From JADJLQ01 sp040007895 (lineage in GTDB: Bacteria > Bacteroidota > Bacteroidia > Chitinophagales > Saprospiraceae): a stretch of 9,980 bases of DNA. The stretch is taken from the NCBI GenBank assembly GCA_040007895.1, contig JBDTUE010000158.1:1-9980 (forward strand). Reading direction: 5' to 3'. Position numbers and translations under genes: made by a program. Numbering within the stretch: the first letter of the stretch is position 1; each line of letters starts with the position of its first letter. Below are positions 1 to 7,500 of the stretch, piece after piece. The notes under the pieces were generated by a model. It had not been told where the DNA came from and ran no database searches. It saw nothing but the letters and a program-made list of their open reading frames with translations.

Positions 1-288
1 CTAACTTCTATCCAGTAACGCTTCATATTCAGGATGCAGATTTATATATCTTGCAATCACGGAGCAATAAACCTTGAGTCTAAGTTTTTCATCTTTCACA
101 TATTTTAAGGCAAAACTTGAAAGGGAAGATGAAATGCCTTGTCCTCTTACTGAAACCGGAACGAAAACGTACAGGAGTGCGATTCCTTCTTTGAAAAAAC
201 TGTAGTTTAGAAAGGCAAACTCTCCATTAATTTCGGTTTCAAAACGGCTTAGTTTTTTATTGTTGATGATTGGAGTTTGTAAAGACAT
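1..288 (-). CDS. Small GNAT-family N-acetyltransferase (YjdJ-like)
   Basis: The gene encodes 95 residues and is complete: ATG at 288, stop TAG (CTA on the plus strand) at 1-3. It matches the short, single-domain GNAT subfamily (Acetyltransf_CG / YjdJ type). Visible features are the beta strand ALLYVFVPVSVRG (about 37-49), the acetyl-CoA pyrophosphate loop R48-G-Q-G-I-S53, the following helix SSLSSFALKYVKDEKL, a cysteine in LKVYCSVIARY (C75), and the HPEY motif (85-88) near the C-terminus. About 90-100 residues is normal for this subfamily. Enzymes of this fold move an acetyl group from acetyl-CoA to an amine, but the acceptor is unknown for nearly all members of the short group. The protein is cytosolic, with no signal peptide. 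The gene is divergent from the BNR gene at 683 and has no clear partner on this side. Confidence 0.88.
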   Translation of the reverse strand: MSLQTPIINNKKLSRFETEINGEFAFLNYSFFKEGIALLYVFVPVSVRGQGISSSLSSFALKYVKDEKLRLKVYCSVIARYINLHPEYEALLDRS

Positions 289-301
289 AGCTTATTGGCT
301 G

Positions 302-309
302 TAAAGTTA
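302..309 (-). promoter_or_regulatory. Possible Bacteroidota -7 box for the GNAT gene
   Basis: Read on the minus strand this is TAACTTTA, 7 of 8 matches to the Bacteroidota -7 consensus TAnnTTTG, in the context GCGTAACTTTAC. It lies 14 bases upstream of the GNAT ATG. No convincing -33 TTTG is seen at the expected distance, and the implied leader is very short, so this is tentative. Confidence 0.3.
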
Positions 310-397
310 CGCAAATGTGCAATTCCAGCTTCGGGTTTCCCATTTCGGGATTGTCAAATTTCTTTCTATATCCAAGGACCCAAATAGCAACATCAAA

Positions 398-419
398 TTA
401 AGGCTATCTCTAAAAACCC
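398..419 (+). repeat. Left terminal inverted repeat plus TTAA
   Basis: This is the left arm of the MITE-like element: the TTAA flank (398-401) and the 18-bp terminal repeat. It matches the complement of 568-589 at 21 of 22 positions. If TTAA belongs to the repeat, the element has 22-bp ends and no visible target duplication. Confidence 0.8.
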
Positions 420-585
420 GTTCTTGGTTTGAACGTTATTTTTTCTAAAAAACTAAATGATTCTTTTAAATTTATACTTCGTTGATTTTCAGTTACAGAG
501 TTGCCCCGCTATGCTCCTTCAAATCGCCTCGTCTAAATTTAAAATAATTCATTTTCAAACTCAATCAGGGTATTTAGAGATAGCC
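402..585. mobile_element. MITE-like foldback element with TTAA target duplication
   Basis: The ends are near-perfect inverted repeats. The left end is GGCTATCTCTAAAAACCC (402-419); the right end, read on the other strand, is GGCTATCTCTAAATACCC (568-585), with one mismatch. TTAA flanks both sides (398-401 and 586-589), as expected of a 4-bp target duplication. The inner halves are also related as imperfect inverted repeats: the left arm around AAATGATTCTTTTAAATTTA pairs with the complement of the right arm around TAAATTTAAAATAATTCATT, and the left arm carries about 24 extra bases. The whole element could fold into a long hairpin. It has no coding capacity, so any movement would need a transposase supplied elsewhere. 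The ends resemble those of IS5/IS1182-type DDE elements, but the family is not established. Confidence 0.75.
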
Positions 586-589
586 TTAA
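568..589 (-). repeat. Right terminal inverted repeat plus TTAA
   Basis: This is the right arm of the MITE-like element, the inverted partner of 398-419. The only difference is one A/T change inside the run after CTCTAAA. It ends 93 bp before the BNR gene start, so the insertion lies in or near that gene's promoter region. Confidence 0.8.
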
Positions 590-682
590 GTTTCGTGTGG
601 AATTGAAAAGGATTCTGATTACTTTAGTTCCTATTGTTTCATCTCTAAAGCACTCCACTTCGTAAAAAAAGTAAACCGGATT

Positions 683-2059
683 ATGAAAGTTATAAATTCA
701 ACCAGGTTAAAACCAGACTTATGCTCTGTATTAAAAGTGATGCTCATTTTGTGCGTTTTTACTGGTTCAACCAGTAACGCATGCATTGGACAGTCAAAAA
801 ATAAATCAGTACCAAAAGGTGAAGCCTATATGTCATTTACCGGTAATGGAGCATGGTGTTGGTTTTCGGATCCAAGGGCTATTTATTTTAAAGGTCATCA
901 CAGAAGAACTTATGCTGGTTGGGTAGACAGTGTAGGTAATATCATTGTAGGGTTCTATGACCACGACTTAAAACGTATTGAAACAAAAGTAGTGCATAAA
1001 AACTTTGAAAAAGATGATCATGACAACCCCAGTCTGTTTATGGATAGGCAGGGAAAACTTATGGTCTTTTATTCAAAGCATGCGACTTCCGATCCTATGT
1101 ACATGGTTAAAGCGAAGCATGCGGAGGACATTTCAGAATGGGAACCAGCAGCTGTATTAGATTTAAACGACCCGGTTGCATACCCGGGACTTTCTGACAC
1201 GTATACTTATACAAACATTTGTCAATTAGCAAACGAAAATGACAAACTTTATCTTTTTTGGCGGGGAGCGGATTTCAAACCTAATTTTTCAGTCTCGCAT
1301 GATAATGGGAAAGTCTGGAGTCCCGGGAAAATATTAATTCTTCCAGACAGAATTTATAAAAACAGGCGTCCCTATTTAAAAGTCGCTTCAAACAATAAAG
1401 ATGTAATTCATTTTGCGTTTACGGATGGACATCCCAATAATGAACCCACAAACTCTATCTATTATGCAAAATATCGTGGCAATGCATTGTACAAGGCCAA
1501 TGGAGAAAAGATAGCCGGTTGGTCAGACTTGCCAATACAACCTGATTTTGCTGATATCGTTTATGACGCAACAAAAACGCACGAAAAGGCATGGATATGG
1601 GATGTTGCAGAAAACAAAGAAGGAAACCCGGTAATCGTATATTCCAGGTTTCCTAATGACAGCAGTCACATATATTACTATAGCGTTTGGAATAATAATC
1701 AATGGAATAATCATAAGCTGATCAATTCAGGTCCCTGGTTCCCGCAAACACCGGAAGGAGAAAAAGAACGTGAGCCTAATTATTCAGGTGGAATTGTTTT
1801 AGATCATGAAGATCCCGCCATTCTATATTTATCAAGATTAAAAAATAAAAAGTTTGAAATAGAAAAATGGAAAACTCCCAATATGGGCATAAATTGGAAT
1901 GTCGAAGAGATAACCCGCAATTCTGAAAACAATAACGTGCGACCATTTGTGATCCGGAATTATTCCGCAAAGGATTCTTTAAAGGTCTTATGGTTGAATG
2001 CTGAAAAATACATTCATTACACAGATTATCAAACTTCGATTAAAATGAATATACGATAA
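683..2059 (+). CDS. Secreted BNR_4-family beta-propeller protein, possible polysaccharide-active enzyme
   Basis: The protein has 458 residues and is complete. The N-terminus has a hydrophobic stretch (VMLILCVFTG, about 19-28) followed by a small-residue region ending S-N-A-C34. This suggests export by a signal peptide or, less surely, a relaxed lipobox. The mature part has BNR_4 hallmarks: GAWCWFSDPRAIYF (56-69), TYAGWVDSVGNI (76-87), HDNPSL (113-118), FTDGHPN (246-252) and YSGGIVLDHEDPAILYLSR (367-385). Two Asp-box-like turns are visible: S205-H-D-N-G-K-V-W212 and, less perfect, T398-P-N-M-G-I-N-W405. Family knowledge: BNR_4 proteins are seven-bladed propellers, and some are polysaccharide lyases acting on ulvan (PL24/PL25). 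Inference: extracellular or periplasmic carbohydrate binding or cleavage. No SusC/SusD pair, sulfatase or glycosidase adjoins it, so this is not a visible polysaccharide-utilisation locus. The MITE-like element lies just upstream and may have changed its expression. Confidence 0.82.
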   Translation: MKVINSTRLKPDLCSVLKVMLILCVFTGSTSNACIGQSKNKSVPKGEAYMSFTGNGAWCWFSDPRAIYFKGHHRRTYAGWVDSVGNIIVGFYDHDLKRIETKVVHKNFEKDDHDNPSLFMDRQGKLMVFYSKHATSDPMYMVKAKHAEDISEWEPAAVLDLNDPVAYPGLSDTYTYTNICQLANENDKLYLFWRGADFKPNFSVSHDNGKVWSPGKILILPDRIYKNRRPYLKVASNNKDVIHFAFTDGHPNNEPTNSIYYAKYRGNALYKANGEKIAGWSDLPIQPDFADIVYDATKTHEKAWIWDVAENKEGNPVIVYSRFPNDSSHIYYYSVWNNNQWNNHKLINSGPWFPQTPEGEKEREPNYSGGIVLDHEDPAILYLSRLKNKKFEIEKWKTPNMGINWNVEEITRNSENNNVRPFVIRNYSAKDSLKVLWLNAEKYIHYTDYQTSIKMNIR

Positions 2060-2123
2060 TAGTTTAAGTTAAAGTTGTTGAGATGTTCCTGTATGGCCTC
2101 TTGATAGCTCTTGATAGGCAGGT

Positions 2124-2328
2124 TCATTTTTTCACCCGCTCATAATAAAGCATTATTGCACCACAATCAAATGTTTTTGTTTTTAAAAGTTTAAGATTAA
2201 CTCTTTCAGTTACCTGCATTACGTAATAGCTCAGTATAATTTAGGTGTATTTCATCGTCTGCAATCATTGCCGTGTGGTCGCAAAACCCATCAAGGGTCA
2301 TATTGATGGCTGCAATTATTTTTGGCAC
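2124..2328 (-). pseudogene. Internally deleted dihydrofolate-reductase-family (RibD_C) gene remnant
   Basis: On the minus strand, a GTG at 2328 opens a 40-residue frame beginning V-P-K-IIAAINMTLDGFCDH and ending NYTELLRNAGN before a TGA (2206-2208). This is the N-terminus of the DHFR-like 'dihydrofolate reductase family protein' (RibD C-terminal domain fold), which normally starts MRKIIAAINMTLDGFCDH or similar. Directly after it, in the +1 frame, about 2126-2201 encodes ERVNLKLLKTKTF, DCGAIMLYYE and RVKK, then a stop (2124-2126). That is the C-terminus of the same family. The middle, roughly 100 or more residues, is missing and the junction near 2202-2213 shifts the frame. The family's full length is about 170-190 residues, so this copy is dead. 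The start codon also looks eroded: GTG where the family usually has ATG. It lies tail-to-tail with the BNR gene. Confidence 0.82.
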
Positions 2329-2640
2329 TTTATTTTGATTAAATCAATTATCAATTTTCATGCCAGCCGGTTGAAGTTTGCATAGCCCGTAACGGACGAA
2401 CATCAATCATCCTTTTTTCACCGGCGTCAGACTATGTAACGACACAAGAAAATGTTGTCAGCCGAAACGATCTATAGTCAGTTGCTTAACTTATATCCCA
2501 GGTAACTACCAAGGAATTTAGCACTGTTGGCAAGTATAAAAATTAAAATAAAACTTGACCATTGAACAGTCCCATCAATGGTGATGATAATAAAGTCTAA
2601 CAATACATATATAGTACATAAGGTAAAATTTCATTTTCAT
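2329..2640. other. Gene-free spacer upstream of the caspase operon
   Basis: About 310 bp with no ORF of recognisable family on either strand. On the minus strand a 19-codon frame starting MIDVRPLRAMQTSTGWHEN (about 2347-2406) precedes the DHFR-family remnant. It could be degraded coding sequence but matches nothing I know. No tRNA, terminator hairpin or long repeat was seen. The bases from about 2530 to 2640 are very AT-rich and lead into the caspase promoter. With the neighbouring pseudogene, the stretch reads as decaying accessory DNA. Confidence 0.5.
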
Positions 2641-2648
2641 TACTTTTG
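2641..2648 (+). promoter_or_regulatory. Bacteroidota -7 promoter box of the caspase/CHAT operon
   Basis: TACTTTTG is an exact match to the Bacteroidota sigma-ABfr -7 consensus TAnnTTTG. Transcription would start about 6-8 bases downstream, near 2655, giving a leader of some 18 nt before the ATG at 2673. No TTTG/TTG is seen at the ideal -33 spacing. The box decides the caspase start, because it overlaps the only upstream in-frame start (TTG at 2646), which would lie outside the transcript. Confidence 0.6.
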
Positions 2649-2672
2649 CGCAGTTTAAAAAGTATTATAATC

Positions 2673-4472
2673 ATGAAAACTATTTATGCACTATTAGTTG
2701 GTGTTGACAATTACCCGCCACCTACTCCTAAACTCGGTGGAGCAAAAAATGATGTCAATAAAATCAAAACCTATCTCGAAAAAAACTTTAATGACAGACC
2801 ACTTCATATAAAAACATTATTGGATTCGGAAGCTACCTATGATAATTTCATTGATAGTTTCAGAACTCATCTTGGTCAGGCAGGAGCTGATGATGTCGTA
2901 TGGTTCCATTATTCCGGTCATGGCTCCAGGCAATTTTCCGCTCCTGAATTCGTCGAATTGAATTCTGGTGGAAGAGATGAAACCATGGTCTTATATGATA
3001 GCAGACCTTCGGGCCAGGACCTCGCTGATAAAGAAATGGCAGTATTGCTCAGCGAACTCAGTGAAAAAGATCCTCATATCATAGTCACATTGGATTGTTG
3101 TCATAGCGGTTCCGGAACACGAGGCGCTGACGATTATATTAAAAGGTTATCGGTAGATCGTAGTGATAAAAGGACTTTGGATTCTTATCTACGGGGGTTT
3201 TATAAAAGCAGGAGCGTGACTGACATTCCCCGTTCTAAATATTTATTTTTTGCGGCCTGTAACAGATTTCAAAGTGCCAAAGAATCATTCTCCGGTGGAG
3301 GTCTCTTCACGGAAAATTTAATTCAAACTCTTGAAAAAAGTAAAAAGGATATTTCATACGCTGATCTTTTAATAAAACTCCGTCAGGGTGTAGTCAAAAT
3401 GAAATGGGATCAGGATCCTCAACTTGAAGTTGTAGGTGATATCAATAGTTATGTTCAGTTTTTAGATGGAGCTCAATCAAATGAAGCCCCAAAGTATGCT
3501 CTATCTTTTACAGATGAAGGCTGGGTCCTGGAAGCTGGACAAATCATGGGTATTAATGAAGAAGTAAAACTTTCCATTTTATCAGATCAAACAAACAAGG
3601 TCTTAGGAAATGGCCAGGTCACTAAATCCTCTGCTCAAAAATCAATCATCTCCACCGCCATAACTTTAAAACCAGATGAAAAATATTGGGCGATACCCTT
3701 GAATCTTCCTGGTATTCCTTTCGAAACAGGATTGAATACCGGAGAAGCCAATGTTCAAAAATTTAAAATGATTTCAGAGCGATTGTTGAATGTACGTTTT
3801 CATTCCCCATCTGAACAAAACGATCAGTATGTGATAGATGAGCATGGTGATTTTTTTGAATTGACCAATAAGGAAAAGACTGAAGTTATCTTAAAATCAA
3901 ATATCAAGATTGAACAGGCTACCGTTGAACTGGTAAATAAATTGGATCAAATAGGACTCTGGACCCGATTTTTCGGACTGCAGAATAATAAATCAGGTCT
4001 TAACCCATCATGTTGTTCGATGTCAATAGATATTATGAACACTTCTGATCAATTTGAAAATTTTCAACCTGGTGAGATAAAATTAAAAAATGACGGATCA
4101 AGGATACCATACCGCTTATTCATTCAAAATCAGTTTACTCAGCCGCTGCATTTTGCTCTAATCTATCTTTCAGATCATTTTGGTGCAGTGCCATTAAAAA
4201 ATGAACCTTTAGAAAAATCTGAAACACCTACTTTGTTTTGGGGTGGTACTGAAAATGACGTCTTCATGATACCGGAAGGCAATACTTCTTCATCCGATGC
4301 TTTTCTTATTATCATTAGTACGGAGCGGACAGACGATTTTCAATTTTCGCTGGAAGAAATAGAATTTGGAGAGATAAAAGTAGATATGAGAGCTATCCCC
4401 GGCATGAATAAAAACACGAAATTCAAAGGAGAATGGTTTACCAGGCGATTTGTTATTAACTTGGATCGATAA
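2673..4472 (+). CDS. Metacaspase-like caspase-family cysteine protease (Peptidase C14) with large C-terminal region
   Basis: The protein has 599 residues from the ATG at 2673 (MKTIYALLVGVDNY, the usual beginning of this family). A TTG nine codons earlier is open but overlaps the promoter box. The C14 domain spans about 1-265. It has strand 1 with GVDNY (10-14), the catalytic His in FHYSGHGSR (H83), the catalytic Cys in LDCCHSGS (C143, with D141 of the expected acidic pocket), and SKYLFFAACNRFQSAKE (188-204) with GGGLFTENLI (208-217) of the small-subunit half. Both catalytic residues are intact. By analogy with metacaspases it should cut after Arg or Lys rather than Asp. Residues about 270-599 form a beta-rich region of unknown role. 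Its segment RIPYRLFIQNQF to FGAVPLKN (477-509) resembles the DUF4384-type domains that often follow prokaryotic caspases, but I cannot assign it. There is no signal peptide or membrane helix, so it is cytosolic. It lies 71 bp before the CHAT-STAND-WD40 gene, probably in one transcript, and may be that protein's substrate or partner. Confidence 0.9.
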   Translation: MKTIYALLVGVDNYPPPTPKLGGAKNDVNKIKTYLEKNFNDRPLHIKTLLDSEATYDNFIDSFRTHLGQAGADDVVWFHYSGHGSRQFSAPEFVELNSGGRDETMVLYDSRPSGQDLADKEMAVLLSELSEKDPHIIVTLDCCHSGSGTRGADDYIKRLSVDRSDKRTLDSYLRGFYKSRSVTDIPRSKYLFFAACNRFQSAKESFSGGGLFTENLIQTLEKSKKDISYADLLIKLRQGVVKMKWDQDPQLEVVGDINSYVQFLDGAQSNEAPKYALSFTDEGWVLEAGQIMGINEEVKLSILSDQTNKVLGNGQVTKSSAQKSIISTAITLKPDEKYWAIPLNLPGIPFETGLNTGEANVQKFKMISERLLNVRFHSPSEQNDQYVIDEHGDFFELTNKEKTEVILKSNIKIEQATVELVNKLDQIGLWTRFFGLQNNKSGLNPSCCSMSIDIMNTSDQFENFQPGEIKLKNDGSRIPYRLFIQNQFTQPLHFALIYLSDHFGAVPLKNEPLEKSETPTLFWGGTENDVFMIPEGNTSSSDAFLIIISTERTDDFQFSLEEIEFGEIKVDMRAIPGMNKNTKFKGEWFTRRFVINLDR

Positions 4473-4543
4473 TTGTTAGTGTTTAAATTCTGCTTGAACA
4501 AGGATTTTGGGAATACCTGAACGCAAATCCAAATGCCAAAAGA

Positions 4544-7500
4544 TTGAATTTTAAACCAGTCATATTTCTTGCTTTCGCCAATGATAAAGTAGACCAGGCC
4601 CTATACCTACGCAATTTATCAGCAGAAATGCATGGCATCAGGAAAGCATTAGAAGAAGCGGTCAACAGCGGACTATGTGAAGTGATTGAACGGTCCTCAG
4701 CGTCTGTAAGCGATATCCTCGATGTATTTCAAAATCCTAATTACGGACCAAGGATCTCGATATTTCATTACGGTGGTCATGCCGATGGATTTTCATTATT
4801 ATTGGAATCAGCAGATGGAACTAAAACGCTGACTCATAAAGATGGATTGGTTCCCTTCCTGGCAAGGCAACCGAATCTCAAACTTATTTATTTAAACGGT
4901 TGCTCTTCTGAAGGACAAACTAATGATTTGCTAAAAGCGGGGATACCTGCTGTAGTAGGAACGACTTCATCCATCAATGATGAAATAGCAACTTCATTAG
5001 CGATCAGGTTTTATAGTAGTTTAGGTGCAGGCTCAGGTATTGAAAAAGCCTGGACTGATGCAACCGATGAAGTAAAAATCAATAAAGGAACAGGTAATAC
5101 CAGGGCTTTATTCTGGGAAGGAAAAAAAGAAGTTAATGACCGGTTTCCATGGGTCATGCAATTCAAACCGGGTGCTGAAATCATCCAGGGATGGAATTTG
5201 CCAGACATTTCAGGCAATCCTTTATATGGGCTTCCACCTATTCCTCAAACCTACAATCTCCCTGAGGCTCCTTTTTTGTATCTCAATAGATATGAGCGGC
5301 GACATGCCGAAGTCTTTTTTGGACGGTCCTTTTATGTTAGATCTTTATTTTCTTCAGTCAATGATGCACAAGCTCCACCGATCATTTTATTATACGGTCA
5401 GTCAGGTGTTGGTAAATCGAGTTTGCTGGAAGCAGGACTTCAACCCCGGCTCGAGGCAGGATTTGAAATAATATATCTCAGGCGCATCGGGTCCGTTGGT
5501 CTAAGTGGGACGTTATTCAATGCCTTGCTTGAGAAATGTGGTTTTACTCCGGATGTAAGCATTATAGGTAATACCGCATTGCAGGATTCTAAAAAAGTCA
5601 TAGATGATCTCAGGAACATTGCAGGCAATGTCAAGGATTCCTATAAAGCTGACATCCAGGAATTGATTGATAAAATAGCCGGGTCTGAAGTTGCTCCTGC
5701 AGAAAAGGTGGAACCAGGTAATAAGGCGCCGTTATCTATTGCTGAAGCATGGAAACTTTTGGAAGAAAAATTAAAAAAGCCATTAGTCGTCATTCTCGAT
5801 CAGATCGAAGAAGCATATACCCGTCCTAATGAACGATTGGGTAATGAGATGAATACGTTGTTTATAGATTTAAAAAACTTATTTGGTAACCCTGTTGATA
5901 AACCTAAGGGAAAAATCATCCTGAGTTTTCGCAAAGAATATCATCCAGAGATCGATGAATATTGTAAGAATTATGAATTGCCAAGAAGCAAGGTATTTAT
6001 AGAGCATATAACTAAAAATGATGTGCTGGATGTATTCAAAGGATTTTCAGAATCATCGAGGTTGAAGTCGAGATATCACTTAAAGGTGGAAGAAGGTTTA
6101 CCGGAAATCATAGCCGCTGATATTGCAGCTGATGAGGATTCTCCTATAGCTCCGATGTTGCAAATCCTGCTTACCAAGATGTGGATCAAAGCGGTTTCCA
6201 CCAGTTCGGATGCTCCTGATTTTACACATGACCTTTATCGTGTCATGAAGGAAGAAGGGCTCGCGATGGATGAGTTTTTACAAAATCAGCTTCAAACCAT
6301 TAAAGGAAATATACCGGTTCATCACAACAATGGATTTGTATTAGACCTATTGCATTATTACTGTACTCCAAATAGTACAGCAGCAGCTCGTACCAATGAT
6401 CAGCTGTTCAGGAATTATCCATTTGCAAAATCGGATTCCGAAAAAGTATTACAATTAAGTAAAGAGCAATTTTTAATTACGGACCTGGGTGGTACAGAAC
6501 AGAATGCAATGTTGGCCCATGATACCCTGGCTAAATCGGTAGCCAAATTATATCAACGGTCAACTAAACCTTTGCAACAGGCACGACGGGTGCTTTCTTC
6601 CCGGATGGAAGCCGTGCAAGGAGGTTCAGAAAAATCTACACTTGATTTTTGGGATCTCCATTTAATAGACAGTGTAAAAAATTTCATGCCCTTATTGACA
6701 GAAGCTGAAATCAACCTGATCGATGTAAGTCGCAAAGAAGTAGTCAAAAAAGAAAAAGACAAAAAAATATTGTCTTATGTGAAGAGGGCATTGGTAGCCA
6801 TTACCTTGGCAGGGGCTGTTACGATCGGTATATTCTATAAAAAATCAGAAAAAAATGCAAGAGAATCTTCCGTCAATCATTTAGCAGCAGCTTCTGCTAC
6901 ACTGATCACCCGCGATCCAACGCAGTCCCTGGTGGATGCCGCTATGGGAATGGATATAGAAAAAGAGAACCCCAATATAGAAATTAGAAAATCGCTTACA
7001 AGATCGTTTTATAGTGCCTTAGATAATCATACCCCCTGGTATCATACCCTGGTTAAAGGTGATTTAAATTATACTGATTTATTATCCAATGATGTGAGCA
7101 AGAGAATCATTCCATATTCGGAATCCAGTGTTTTAAAAATATATGATTATGATGGTATTGAAAAAGGAAGCATCTCAATAGATCAACCGGTTTCCAAGAG
7201 CAATGAAACAGATAGTATCACCAATCCTTTTTATAATTATTTTACTATTGTACAGTGGAGCTATGATGGTAAATCCATCGTCACCGTGAGTAGCGCCGGA
7301 CATATAACTATTTTTACTGCAGACGGAATCAAAAAAACAATAAATGATACCCTGGATTATATTAGTATTGATGTATCCAAAACAACGGATGAATTCATTG
7401 CACTTACCGGTATCAGTCAACAAGTTCATGTCATGGATATGGATGGAAGGCTTAAAAAAAGTATAGAGGTCGATCCGAATGTCATTGAAATAAAGTATAC

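Noticed and set aside
590..682. Possible promoter for the BNR gene (TACTTTAG near 620-627).
   Set aside because: It is 7 of 8 to TAnnTTTG, but the nearest upstream TTG is only about 14 bases away instead of about 19-21, and AT-rich spacers give such matches often.
1523..1970. Minus-strand ORFs of about 63-64 codons inside the BNR gene.
   Set aside because: They are opposite-frame readings of a clear coding gene, with no family resemblance.
683..2059. Reading the BNR protein as a sialidase.
   Set aside because: Asp-box turns alone do not make a sialidase. The sialidase FRIP motif and arginine triad pattern are not seen, and the conserved blocks fit BNR_4 instead.
2098..2117. Perfect tandem 10-bp repeat CTCTTGATAG x2 after the BNR gene.
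   Set aside because: Two short copies can arise by chance or slippage. They form no array and lie beside a decayed gene, so no function is supported.
2646..2672. TTG at 2646 as start of the caspase gene, adding nine residues (MRSLKSIII).
   Set aside because: The TTG lies inside the -7 promoter box at 2641-2648, so it would not be on the transcript. The ATG at 2673 gives the normal family N-terminus.
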